Below are positions 54,052-62,928 of a stretch of DNA of 64,000 nucleotides, piece after piece. The position numbers were made by a program, and so were the translations under genes. The stretch's first letter is position 1; every line of letters begins with the position of its first letter. Below the pieces are notes generated by a model. It did not search any database. It was not told the origin of the DNA and was given only the letters and a program-made list of their open reading frames with translations. Source of the DNA: Bacillota bacterium (GTDB taxonomy: Bacteria > Bacillota_A > Clostridia > Lachnospirales > Lachnospiraceae); assembly GCA_023407175.1 (NCBI GenBank), contig JAEYMU010000043.1, positions 62,001-126,000 on the forward strand. The letters run 5' to 3'.

Positions 54052-55374
54052 ATGAATCGGAAAAATGTTTTAAAATTATTGCTTAGTGCCGCAATGATTA
54101 TAATCCTGGTTCTGATGTACAGCGCAAGGGTAATTAATATGACCTTTCATGAATTGGGGGGACTGATTCTTCTAGGGGTATTTATTATTCACATCATCGT
54201 CAATTATAAATGGGTGATCGATACCACAAAAAAGCTTTTTCGTAAGGAGCTTTCCGCAAAGGCAAGGCTTATGTATATTCTTGGCTTTCTCTTATTTATC
54301 ACCTTCGCACTGATCGGTATCAGCGGGATTTTTATTTCGGAAACCCTTTTTGATTTCCAGGAAAGCAGCGGCATCCCCTGGAAAACCATCCACTATACCT
54401 CAGCCGGCGTTGCTTTGATCCTTATTGGTATTCATCTCGGTTTACATAGACAGTTTATCTGCAGCACAATAGCCCATATCCTGCCTGTCCCAAAGAAGGC
54501 TGCTGCCGTAACCGGCATCCTTTTATCTTTGATTATCGTTTCCTATGGGTGCTTTAGTATTGCAACCACAAGCTTTGTAAGCTGGCTTACCATGCCCTTC
54601 TCCTCCGAACAAAACGGAGACTGGCAAAGAGGCGGTATGCCTTCCATCAATAGCGGAGAGAATGGAGACGGTTCGGACTTTAACCGCGGGCAGGGCAATG
54701 GCTACGGATTTGGCGGGGAACAAGGCGGCGGCCCCAGCGGAAACGGTGCTCCCGATATCTCCGGGATGCCTTCCAGACCGGATGGGGAAGGTAATTCCAT
54801 GCCGGGCGACAATTCCTCCGGTCAGGATTCCTCCCAGGGCTCCGTAAACGGGATTTCCTACCGTACAAGCTCTTCCGGAGATGCTTCCTCAAATTCCGAA
54901 GATAGCAACAATTCCTCCGCACCTTCGGATGATAACTCCTCTTTCAACGCTCCGCGGGGGGACTCCGGCTCATGGTCGGAAAACGGCTTTCCAGGTGGTG
55001 AATGGGAAGGCGGCAATAATCAGTTCAGCATACTGAACCTGCTTAAGGTTATTGCTCAATTTTTCTCGATCATCTATGTATTTGCAGCTATTACGGCTGT
55101 TGTTGAAATCATAATTCATAAGGCTTCAAAGAAAGACAGGCCCTTGAAGGAAGACCTTGTAGTGGAAGAAACTCCAGGTGAAGGAAGTCCGGACATGGAA
55201 AATGTCAGTGAGGCCCTTGTTACTGCGGAAGCAGCAACGGAAAATACTGCAGCCGCAAAGATATTGTCTGAAGAAAGTGCCGCGGAGGAAACTTCAACCG
55301 AACCCGGTACTTCCACAGACGTTGCCTCTGAACCGGAAGTATCCGGGGAGGCATCTGAACCTACAGAAGCATAA
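54052..55374 (+). CDS. DUF4405-like membrane cytochrome protein with a long Gly/Ser/Asn linker
   Basis: The 440 residues have four N-terminal membrane helices (about 7-26, 35-53, 72-97, 115-132) with paired histidines H33, H47, H114 and H128 placed as in b-type heme-binding flavinylation-associated cytochromes (DUF4405), and a further helix at 152-172. A linker at about 185-325 is rich in Gly, Ser, Asn and Pro. One more membrane helix at about 337-357 is followed by an Ala/Glu/Thr-rich cytoplasmic tail to the end. AAAGGAG precedes the ATG. Its electron partner is not adjacent. Confidence 0.7.
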   Translation: MNRKNVLKLLLSAAMIIILVLMYSARVINMTFHELGGLILLGVFIIHIIVNYKWVIDTTKKLFRKELSAKARLMYILGFLLFITFALIGISGIFISETLFDFQESSGIPWKTIHYTSAGVALILIGIHLGLHRQFICSTIAHILPVPKKAAAVTGILLSLIIVSYGCFSIATTSFVSWLTMPFSSEQNGDWQRGGMPSINSGENGDGSDFNRGQGNGYGFGGEQGGGPSGNGAPDISGMPSRPDGEGNSMPGDNSSGQDSSQGSVNGISYRTSSSGDASSNSEDSNNSSAPSDDNSSFNAPRGDSGSWSENGFPGGEWEGGNNQFSILNLLKVIAQFFSIIYVFAAITAVVEIIIHKASKKDRPLKEDLVVEETPGEGSPDMENVSEALVTAEAATENTAAAKILSEESAAEETSTEPGTSTDVASEPEVSGEASEPTEA

Positions 55375-55375
55375 G

Positions 55376-55429
55376 CCAACAAAGGGGGCTCAAAAGTCAG
55401 CATAATTGACTCTTGAGCCCCTTTGTTGG
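55376..55429. terminator. Bidirectional terminator between convergent genes
   Basis: A 23-24-bp nearly perfect stem starting CCAACAAAGGGG with a 7-nt loop lies between the plus-strand DUF4405-like gene (ends 55374) and a minus-strand gene (ends 55476). Confidence 0.9.
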
Positions 55430-55475
55430 TACTGCATCTACCCAGCTTCTAAACCACCTGCGTATTTTAAAAAGC

Positions 55476-56417
55476 TTATTCCAGCCGGTCGAAGTTTCTT
55501 AAAAGCTTTAGCTTTCCTATGGCAGTATCCGCTTTCCACCAGTTTTCTGATATGGCAAATTCTTTCGGATATTTTTCGTTATTTTCAAACCAGCTCCAGG
55601 TAATTCCCCAAACCCCCTTTTCGGTTCTTGTCTCAATAATATAATCCAGCTCCCTTTGCAGGATCTCCTCATTATCCTTATAAAATTCGCCGGAGGGTGA
55701 GGATATAAAGCTGGAGGGTGTTTTTCCGTAATAAGCCCATTTGGAGATATCCCGCTCTATTGCGTCATTGACAAGCTTCTTTACGGTATTTGACATCAAT
55801 TCCATATCAAATCGATCCGTAAGGCCAAGCTGCCCTATCATATCCTTTAAAATACAATATCCGCCCACTCCCATCTCACCATAGTTACCCGGAGTATTCA
55901 GTCTGCCGATCAATCTGCCGGCAATCGAAAGGGCCCGTTTGTACAGCTCGGCATCCCGATCGGCAAATTTAAGCAAAAAGCAAACAATCCCTGCTGATAC
56001 GCCTATACTCTCATACTCGTTGGCTTCGCTGTCATAGGTCCACCACGGTGCGTGAGGATAATCATTGTTGGATGGGATATTAAAGAGCCAGCCGTTTTCA
56101 TTGGCATACTTGCCGCTTTCAAGAAATTGGAATATTCCCTGCATGATCTTGTGGCTCTTATCCGTGAAGTCTATTTCATTCAGTATTCCTATTGCATTAA
56201 GGGTTGTATACGGCGAAGAATCCGGATTCCAGCTATCCGGCTCCAGGGTATTGCCAAAGCCTCCATCCTCATTCTGATAAAGGGACAAGGCGGAAAGAAC
56301 CGCTTCTTTGCTGCCATTTTCAAATTCATACTGCCATCTAGCCAATTCAATCGGTCTTGCATTCCGGTAAATCCATAGACGTATCTCTTCAAATGCCTGT
56401 TTACTTAAGCTTTTCAT
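55476..56417 (-). CDS. Hypothetical alpha/alpha-toroid-like protein
   Basis: The 313 residues contain repeated helical pairs with QNEDGGFGN, WWTYDSEANEYESIGVSAG, and GNYGEMGVGGYC, reminiscent of terpene-cyclase or prenyltransferase-type (alpha/alpha)6 barrels. No catalytic motif for these enzymes is seen, and there is no signal peptide. The function is unknown. It lies directly downstream of an AraC-type regulator on the same strand, and may be its target. Confidence 0.65.
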   Translation of the reverse strand: MKSLSKQAFEEIRLWIYRNARPIELARWQYEFENGSKEAVLSALSLYQNEDGGFGNTLEPDSWNPDSSPYTTLNAIGILNEIDFTDKSHKIMQGIFQFLESGKYANENGWLFNIPSNNDYPHAPWWTYDSEANEYESIGVSAGIVCFLLKFADRDAELYKRALSIAGRLIGRLNTPGNYGEMGVGGYCILKDMIGQLGLTDRFDMELMSNTVKKLVNDAIERDISKWAYYGKTPSSFISSPSGEFYKDNEEILQRELDYIIETRTEKGVWGITWSWFENNEKYPKEFAISENWWKADTAIGKLKLLRNFDRLE

Positions 56418-56452
56418 ACTAATTCCTCCTTTAAATAATACCTTATTTTACA

Positions 56453-57277
56453 CTACATTTTAAATTCGTCATTGTAATAAACGGACATGTTTCGTACATA
56501 TTCCATCGGAGTCATACCGCATATCGATTTAAAATCATGGATAAAATGAGGCTGGTCGAAAAAGCCCGCCTGTGCTGTCACATCAATGAGAGGTGCAGGG
56601 CTGCCCTGTATCAAGCGCAGAGCATAATTAACACGCACAATTCTGGAAAAGATTTTCGGGGTTGTACCCACATATTGCAAAAACAGCCTTCTGATATGCC
56701 TTTCACTGTAATTAAGCTCTGAGGATAATTCCCTTGTACTTATGCCTCCCTTTTGCAGAATGATTTTCTTCGTTAATGCCCCGATATCCTTTCCCCTATT
56801 GTTATTTATTAACCGGGTAAGAAATATCCTGTCTAGGGCTTCCACTAATTCTTTTATACCTTCGGACCTTATCAGTTCCTGTTCAATTGTCCGGGTAAGT
56901 GCTTTATCTAATTCCTGCAAGTCAAAGGAACCGTCTGTCAACTCAAATTGATCAGTTTTTATAAAAGGGCATAAACCGCCCGAATGAAATTCAATCAACA
57001 GCAATAGTTTCATCTTATTTGCATAGGCCCCTACCGTACAGGCCTTTGTATTTACCCCCCGCAAGCTGGCGAATATGTCCTCGTTACTTACGGATATAAT
57101 CATGGTTGAGCTTGCTGTCGGCAAAATTGTATATTCGTCGGACATTTCCGCCGGAAGGGTTACGGTATAGCAGGAGATATAAGGATGCAACAAAATATGC
57201 GGGGACAGATACAAAAAATCCCTTCCCCGGCTCAATGACAATCCCTGAAATTGTTCTATACTCTTCTGAGTAATCAT
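56453..57277 (-). CDS. AraC family transcriptional regulator
   Basis: The 274 residues start MITQKSIEQFQG, with GAGGG upstream, rather than at the TTG 57301. The first 150 residues are a sensor domain of unknown ligand. The C-terminal 100 residues have the double helix-turn-helix: STRELSSELNYSERHIRRLF and PLIDVTAQAGFFDQPHFIHDFK with the GMTPMEYVRN ending. It is divergent from the sortase gene and may control the toroid-like protein downstream. Confidence 0.88.
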   Translation of the reverse strand: MITQKSIEQFQGLSLSRGRDFLYLSPHILLHPYISCYTVTLPAEMSDEYTILPTASSTMIISVSNEDIFASLRGVNTKACTVGAYANKMKLLLLIEFHSGGLCPFIKTDQFELTDGSFDLQELDKALTRTIEQELIRSEGIKELVEALDRIFLTRLINNNRGKDIGALTKKIILQKGGISTRELSSELNYSERHIRRLFLQYVGTTPKIFSRIVRVNYALRLIQGSPAPLIDVTAQAGFFDQPHFIHDFKSICGMTPMEYVRNMSVYYNDEFKM

Positions 57278-57495
57278 CTGACGCCCTCTCGCCTTTTTCA
57301 AATAAAATGTACATTGTTTTATTATAAGCTACTGTATAGGAGAATTCAAAATATTTATGTCGTTCTTCCATAGAAATAAAACAAAGGACTTCCTGCTTCT
57401 ACCGTTGTTCAGCCAACTTGTGAAAAAGGCTTTAAACCTATAGTTTTGAAATCCTTTTTAATGGAATTGTTACATTCTTTTCGCCGAAAATTCAC

Positions 57496-57525
57496 TTTAC
57501 TACAATATCCGATCTGTTGTATAAT
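57496..57525 (+). promoter_or_regulatory. Promoter of the sortase gene
   Basis: TATAAT (57520-57525) with TTTACT 18 nt upstream (57496-57501), about 45 nt ahead of the ATG. The remainder of the 57278-57569 spacer is AT-rich without an ORF. Confidence 0.5.
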
Positions 57526-57569
57526 AGATTGGGTCACAAAAGTAACTTAAAAAGGGGTAATGCGCATCT

Positions 57570-58838
57570 ATGGGGAAGAAAAAACTGAACAATAATCAAA
57601 ACGATGAAAAGAACCAGGCTCCGACTGATCTATCTGCCGCAGAGGACGAAACCCTCCTCGCTGCTCCGGCTTCCGATAATAACGAGAAAACTGATATCCT
57701 ACAGCAGCCCGAATCCGCTGAAGCAGCTGAAAGCGCTGACATAACAGCTTCTGCGGAAAACACGGAAGAGGCCGGCTCCTCTGAAAATTCCGATGAATCG
57801 GTTTCACCTGATGCACCTGGGAAGAAAAAATTAAAGCTTGATCTTTTTCAGGTAATACGAATTCTCTGTGCAGTCTGCTTTGTTGTGTTTACCGGCCTGT
57901 TTATTAATGAAGTGGTTTATCAGCCCTGGCGTGCAAACCAGGTAGCAAGCATGACAAGAGAATTATATAGTGTAACTATTACTCCCGCTGCCGCCGCTCC
58001 TACGAAGGCTCCCGAAGTAACGGTTGATCCTGCCCTGACTCCTGTTCCTACCCCGGACCCTAACCGTGATGAGCAGGGAAGACTCCTTCAGTTCCAGAAA
58101 TTGCTGGAGGCCAATCCGGATACCAAGGGATGGATCGATTTCCCCGGCACCAATATTCAATATGCCGTCGTACAGCGAAATGATGATCCCGATTTTTACC
58201 TTACCCATGATTTTAACGGAGACACGCAGAAGGCCGGCAGCATATTCATGGATAAGCGCTCCTCTGTTGAGGAAAATACAAAAAACATTGTTATTCATGG
58301 TCACAATATGAAATCAACAGATAGCATGTTCCACCATCTGGAGCATTTATTAAAGCTTAGCTATTTTAAGGAGCATACCGAATTCAATTTCGATACTCTC
58401 TATCAGACCGGTGAATGGAAGATTATCTCGGTATTCCAGACCAACGGTTCGGATAAGAAGGAGCCCTTCTTTGATTATATGAAAGCAACCTTTAAGGATT
58501 CCTCCGAGTTTTTGAACTTTGTATATCAGCTTCGTATCCGCTCCATCTATAATCTGGATCAGGTTGATATTAATGAAAATGACCAGATCTGTACCCTATC
58601 GACCTGCTATAAACGCCAAATTGATGACTACCGTCTGGTAATCGTGGCACGTAAGGTCAGGGAAGGCGAGGATACGGCCATTGATACCGATTTGATCACC
58701 ACCAGTAAAAATCCGCTCTATCCGCAAAGCTATTATAACAATTACGGCGGAACTGCCCCTGTATATCCCGATACCTTTGAGGAAGCTTTGGAGCAGGGCA
58801 CCATCAGCTGGTATACGGCTCCTGAAAGCGGAAACTAG
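57570..58838 (+). CDS. Class B sortase
   Basis: The 422 residues begin with a 75-residue acidic, low-complexity cytoplasmic stretch, then a membrane anchor at about 96-112, a Pro/Thr/Val linker, and the catalytic domain from about 170. Catalytic His is in NIVIHGHNM, Cys in CTLSTC, and Arg in DDYRLVIVARK. GSIFMDKR is typical of class B enzymes. No sorting-signal substrate is adjacent. The Shine-Dalgarno GGGG is 12 nt from the ATG, a little far. The stop codon TAG overlaps a CTAGTAC sequence like an element end at 60151. Confidence 0.9.
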   Translation: MGKKKLNNNQNDEKNQAPTDLSAAEDETLLAAPASDNNEKTDILQQPESAEAAESADITASAENTEEAGSSENSDESVSPDAPGKKKLKLDLFQVIRILCAVCFVVFTGLFINEVVYQPWRANQVASMTRELYSVTITPAAAAPTKAPEVTVDPALTPVPTPDPNRDEQGRLLQFQKLLEANPDTKGWIDFPGTNIQYAVVQRNDDPDFYLTHDFNGDTQKAGSIFMDKRSSVEENTKNIVIHGHNMKSTDSMFHHLEHLLKLSYFKEHTEFNFDTLYQTGEWKIISVFQTNGSDKKEPFFDYMKATFKDSSEFLNFVYQLRIRSIYNLDQVDINENDQICTLSTCYKRQIDDYRLVIVARKVREGEDTAIDTDLITTSKNPLYPQSYYNNYGGTAPVYPDTFEEALEQGTISWYTAPESGN

Positions 58839-58892
58839 TACTGCTTTACGTAAAGCGGGTGCTGAGTCGTATGCTGTTTGGCTTGATTATGA
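58836..58892. repeat. Possible relic of the palindromic element at 60151
   Basis: GTACTGCTTTACGTAAA (58838-58854) matches 13-14 of 17 bases of the 60151 element's left end, and GCGGGTGCTGAG matches its inner right region. The far end, near 58882-58891, is weak. It starts in the sortase stop codon. Confidence 0.3.
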
Positions 58893-58926
58893 ACAAGACA
58901 GTGCACTAATAATCAAATATAAATGT

Positions 58927-58977
58927 AAGAGCTGTTACCGGACTAACACTTGTTAGCAGGATAACAGCTCTTTCTTA
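58927..58977 (+). terminator. Rho-independent terminator after the sortase gene
   Basis: AAGAGCTGTTA (58927-58937) pairs with TAACAGCTCTT (58962-58972), with an inner CTAACA/TGTTAG stem; TTTCTT follows. Confidence 0.8.
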
Positions 58978-59003
58978 TAACTATTATTTAATTAAAACAC
59001 AAG

Positions 59004-60134
59004 CTACAGTCTTCCCTTGAAATCCTCATAGCTGAAGGTTCTGATGGTTTTTAGTCCTTCCTTTGTATTTAAAAGGATTGCAGGAAGGTTAATCCCATTG
59101 AAGGTATTATTCTTTACCATTGAATAGATTGCCATATCACAAAATACCAGCCGGTCCCCCTCTTTCAGAGGCTCCGGAAAGGAATAATCTCCGATAACAT
59201 CCCCTGACAGGCAGGTCGGTCCGCCCAGCCGGTAGGTATATGGATATTCACCGGGCTGTCCTGATCCGATAATATTAGGCCGGTAGGGCATTTCAATTAC
59301 ATCGGGCATATGACAGGCCGCTGAGGTATCCATAATTGCAAGCTGCATTCCGTTTTCATTCAGCTCCAGAACAGAGCTTACCAGATACCCGGCATTCAGG
59401 GCTACCGCCTCACCGGGCTCCAGATAGACCTGCACCCCGTATTTTGTCTTCACCTGCCCAATACAGGCAACCAAGGTATCAATATCATACCCTTCTTTGG
59501 TAATATGGTGTCCGCCGCCGAAATTAATCCATTTCATCTGTTTAAGCAGATGTCCGAACTTCTCTTCCACCACCTTCAGAGTTCTTTGAAGAACATCAGA
59601 ATTCTGCTCGCACATGGTATGAAAATGCAGCCCTTCAATTCCGGTTAAATCGGCTTTTTCTAATTTATCAATGGTAATGCCGAATCTTGAATTGATCATG
59701 CAGGGATTGTAAATGTCTGTTTCAATTTCCGAGTACTCCGGGTTAATGCGAAGCCCGCAGGAAATCTTCTTCGGATGGGAAGCAAGCCTGTCCTTATATT
59801 TCTCCCACTGGCGGATGGAATTGAATACAATATGGTCGCACAGCCCCATAATCTCCTCAAATTCCTCCTCCCGGTATGCAGGTGCAAAGATATGGACCTC
59901 CTTACCCATCTCCTGATGTCCGAGCTTTGCTTCAAATAAAGAGCTCGCCGTTGTTCCGCTTAGATAGCTGCCAAGCATCGGATAGGTGGAATACATGGAA
60001 AAGGCCTTCTGTGCCAGTAAAATCTCGCAGCCGGTACGGTCCATGACCGATTTTATAATCTCACAATTCCTGCGCAGCAGCTCTTCCTCTACTACATAGG
60101 AAGGGGTAGGGACAAGGTTTAAATCAAGATTCAT
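59004..60134 (-). CDS. nspC: Carboxynorspermidine decarboxylase
   Basis: This PLP enzyme of the alanine-racemase fold decarboxylates carboxyspermidine or carboxynorspermidine. The 376 residues start MNLDLNLVPTPSYVVEEELL, with GGAG 5 nt upstream, preferred over 60164. Landmarks are LLAQKAFS with the PLP lysine, NFGGGHHIT, YLEPGEAVALNAGY and GGPTCLSGDV near the C-terminus. It is the last gene of the polyamine cluster, separated from it by a 161-bp palindromic element. Confidence 0.93.
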   Translation of the reverse strand: MNLDLNLVPTPSYVVEEELLRRNCEIIKSVMDRTGCEILLAQKAFSMYSTYPMLGSYLSGTTASSLFEAKLGHQEMGKEVHIFAPAYREEEFEEIMGLCDHIVFNSIRQWEKYKDRLASHPKKISCGLRINPEYSEIETDIYNPCMINSRFGITIDKLEKADLTGIEGLHFHTMCEQNSDVLQRTLKVVEEKFGHLLKQMKWINFGGGHHITKEGYDIDTLVACIGQVKTKYGVQVYLEPGEAVALNAGYLVSSVLELNENGMQLAIMDTSAACHMPDVIEMPYRPNIIGSGQPGEYPYTYRLGGPTCLSGDVIGDYSFPEPLKEGDRLVFCDMAIYSMVKNNTFNGINLPAILLNTKEGLKTIRTFSYEDFKGRL

Positions 60135-60150
60135 GTTATCTCCAATTCTA

Positions 60151-60311
60151 GTACTGCCTTGCATAAATATCGCTTAATATTCAGTGCCTGATATTTGCGA
60201 TGAGGCAAGGCGGCGGATTGAGGCGCAGTGGTTCCTGCGCCGATTGACAACAACGCTGCATCAGTGGAAATAGCAGGTGCTGAATTAAGTGATATCTACG
60301 CAAGGTGGTAC
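60151..60311. mobile_element. Palindromic element flanked by TA
   Basis: 161 bp with imperfect terminal inverted repeats of about 45 bp (GTACTGCCTTGC... and its counterpart GTACCACCTTGC...), bracketed by TA on both sides as for mariner/IS630-type elements. A GGCGCAG/CTGCGCC hairpin lies at the centre. No ORF. It separates the SGNH gene (stop at 60316) from nspC. Only one full copy is in the window, so mobility is inferred. Confidence 0.5.
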
Positions 60312-60315
60312 TAAC

Positions 60316-61617
60316 TTAAGAAATCAGCAATCCCAGGATACTGAAAACATCCCCTGTGGAGGTCGCGCTTTTCTTTATTTCAATTGTATGCTTTGCCTTA
60401 TCCTCGGAGCGGTAAACCTCGGTGGTCTCGATACAGGTGCCCCAGCCTCCCGTGAAATCCGCATTCAGCAAATATTTATAAGTACCGTCAATGTAAACCT
60501 CAAACCGTCCGCTCTTTCCATCAACCGTCTTCTGGAACATGATACCGATATTCTGGGCCTCAACCTCAAATATAATCGAATCATTTCCCTCCGTAGTCGT
60601 CCAGTCATTCGGATAGCTGCTGTTAACACTGGCCTTGGTAAAGCTGCCAAGCTTAGTCGGCTCTATTCCCGTACTGTCAAGGATGGTCGCATCGGTGTAA
60701 GCCTGGGTGAAAAACGGTTTGATGTCCGTTACGGGTGTAATCTCCTCCGTAATGGTATCAAGCCTTGCATATACATTGTTCAGATACCTCCACAGTACCT
60801 CACCCACCATGGCATGTCCCCTGTCATTGGGATGAATGTCATCCGGGGAGATATCATCCCAGGTGAAGGACCCGTTCTGTATCTCGGTCAATATCATTTC
60901 ACGGTAGCTGATACGGGGCAGGTCATATTTGAAGCCGACTAAAAGATCGGAGGTCTGAGCGCTTGTTCCGTTCTCCTGGGTCATGAATAACAGCAGAACA
61001 GCCGGGTTATGCTCCGATTCCATAATTCTGCGAACCAAATCCTCATAGGTTTCCTTATAGAACAGGGTATCACTGTCGTTTACGGAGAATTCCACAACTA
61101 CCACATCCGGCTTCTTATCCAGCAAATCCTTCTGCACCCGGTGTACACCAAGATAAGAAGTTGTCCCACCCAGTCCTGCGTTGACAAAATTAATCTTGGT
61201 ATTTGGAAATGCCTCCACCCACCATTCATGAAAATGCTCTGCATAGCAATTATTATAATTCGATGCGAGACTTCCCGCTGTAATAGAGCCTCCGATCACA
61301 CCCACCGTAATTTCCTCGCCGCTTTGAGCTTTCCTCATAACCGCAGCAAGTCTTGCCAGATTTCCTTCATTCATTATGGCCTTCTGGTACATGGCATCGG
61401 TAACATAATCCGTATCCGACGCAGGCAGACCGGTAAGGTCCAAGGTTGGCAGCGGCTCGGCTGTCGGTTCGGTTGTTACAGTCGGCTCTTTCGTCGGTCC
61501 TGAGGTCACAATTTCAGAGGGCTCCTCCTTTTTAGTACAGCCGATGCAAAGCAAAAGGCTCACAAAAGCAAACAGAAGCAGCGAATTTCTTTTCTTTATC
61601 CTCTTATATATCCCCAT
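60316..61617 (-). CDS. SGNH/GDSL-type hydrolase lipoprotein
   Basis: The 433 residues start with a lipoprotein signal peptide, lipobox LLCIGC, then a Thr/Pro/Glu linker to about 60. Block I is GVIGGSITAG with the catalytic Ser; SVNDSD and DDIHPNDRGH carry the other blocks. The C-terminal about 130 residues form a further beta-rich domain (VDGKSGRFEVYIDGTYKYLL). Such enzymes deacetylate polysaccharides; no substrate is known here. It lies inside the polyamine cluster between carboxynorspermidine dehydrogenase and nspC. Confidence 0.85.
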   Translation of the reverse strand: MGIYKRIKKRNSLLLFAFVSLLLCIGCTKKEEPSEIVTSGPTKEPTVTTEPTAEPLPTLDLTGLPASDTDYVTDAMYQKAIMNEGNLARLAAVMRKAQSGEEITVGVIGGSITAGSLASNYNNCYAEHFHEWWVEAFPNTKINFVNAGLGGTTSYLGVHRVQKDLLDKKPDVVVVEFSVNDSDTLFYKETYEDLVRRIMESEHNPAVLLLFMTQENGTSAQTSDLLVGFKYDLPRISYREMILTEIQNGSFTWDDISPDDIHPNDRGHAMVGEVLWRYLNNVYARLDTITEEITPVTDIKPFFTQAYTDATILDSTGIEPTKLGSFTKASVNSSYPNDWTTTEGNDSIIFEVEAQNIGIMFQKTVDGKSGRFEVYIDGTYKYLLNADFTGGWGTCIETTEVYRSEDKAKHTIEIKKSATSTGDVFSILGLLIS

Positions 61618-61706
61618 ATAATAAATCTCCCTTTTGTATCATTTGTGTGCTATCTCCCCTTATATCATCTGTGTATCAGGTCTATTTCCTTTGTATCCTC
61701 TGCCGC

Positions 61707-62912
61707 TTATTCCACCATCTCCGGGTCAAAGCTTTCCTTCCAGGGAAGACCGCAGCTATTCAGCTTGTCCATGAACGGATCCGGATCAAATTCCTCCACA
61801 TTATAGACACCCGGTTTCTTCCATTTGCCGGTAAGCACCATCATAGCACCGATCATCGCCGGAACACCTGTCGTATAGGAGATTGCCTGTGAGCCCACCT
61901 CACGGTAGCATTCCTGATGGTCACATACATTATATACATAGTATTTTACTTCCTTACCGTCCTTAACACCGGTATAGATACAGCCGATGTTGGTTTTTCC
62001 CTTGGTTCTGGGGCCTAAGGAAGACGGGTCCGGAAGCACAGCCTTAAGAAACTGCAGGGGCACAATTTTGTGTCCCTCAAAATCAATCGGTTCAATTGAG
62101 GTCATGCCCACATTCTGAAGCACACGAAGATGGGTCAGGTAGCGCTCCGAAAAGGTCATAAAGAATCGGATTTTCTTAATTCCCGGCATATTCAGAGCCA
62201 GGGATTCCATTTCCTCATGATGGAGCAGATACATATCCTTCTCACCGATTTCAGGGAAATTATAAACCCGCTTAATGGACATGGGCTCAGTTTCAATAAA
62301 TTTCCCGTTCTCAAAATAGCTGCCGTTAGCGGTTACCTCACGGATATTGATTTCCGGATTAAAATTGGTCGCAAAGGGATAGCCATGGTCCCCTGCATTG
62401 GCATCCAGAATATCAATGGTATGGATTTCATCAAAATAATGCTTCAATGCATAGGCGGAAAATACGCCCGTAACTCCCGGGTCAAAGCCACAGCCAAGTA
62501 CTGCGGTAATGCCTGCCTTCTCAAAGCGCTCACGGTATGCCCATTGCCAGCTGTATTCGAACTTCGCAGTATCCACCGGCTCATAGTTGGCGGTATCCAA
62601 ATAATCAACCTTGGTTGCCAGACATGCATCCATTATGGTCAAATCCTGATACGGAAGGGCCACATTGATAACGATACGGGGCTGATAGCTTTCGATCAAT
62701 TTGATTAATTCCTCTGTTTTATCTGCATCCACCTGGGCGGTTGTCACCTTAGTCTTGTATCCCTTTGCTTCTACCTGTGCCTTCAAGGCTTCACATTTTG
62801 ATACGGTTCTGCTTGCTATACAAATTTCCTCAAACACCTCATGATTCTGGCAGCATTTATGAACTACTACGCTTGCTACTCCACCGGCGCCAATGATTAA
62901 TGCTCTACTCAT
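61707..62912 (-). CDS. Carboxynorspermidine / carboxyspermidine dehydrogenase
   Basis: This saccharopine-dehydrogenase-fold enzyme condenses aspartate semialdehyde with a diamine using NADPH. The 401 residues start MSRALIIGAGGVASVVVHKCC, with AAGGAGG upstream, preferred over 62942. Motifs include NVALPYQDLTIMDACL and GCGFDPGVTGVFSAY. The adjacent nspC supports this over lysine biosynthesis. The stop is about 90 nt from the SGNH gene start. Confidence 0.9.
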   Translation of the reverse strand: MSRALIIGAGGVASVVVHKCCQNHEVFEEICIASRTVSKCEALKAQVEAKGYKTKVTTAQVDADKTEELIKLIESYQPRIVINVALPYQDLTIMDACLATKVDYLDTANYEPVDTAKFEYSWQWAYRERFEKAGITAVLGCGFDPGVTGVFSAYALKHYFDEIHTIDILDANAGDHGYPFATNFNPEINIREVTANGSYFENGKFIETEPMSIKRVYNFPEIGEKDMYLLHHEEMESLALNMPGIKKIRFFMTFSERYLTHLRVLQNVGMTSIEPIDFEGHKIVPLQFLKAVLPDPSSLGPRTKGKTNIGCIYTGVKDGKEVKYYVYNVCDHQECYREVGSQAISYTTGVPAMIGAMMVLTGKWKKPGVYNVEEFDPDPFMDKLNSCGLPWKESFDPEMVE

Positions 62913-62928
62913 TTTAAATTCCTCCTTA

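Noticed and set aside
54523..54922. Minus-strand ORFs opposite the Gly/Ser linker of the DUF4405-like gene
   Set aside because: They arise from GC-rich low-complexity sequence on the other strand and have no start signals.
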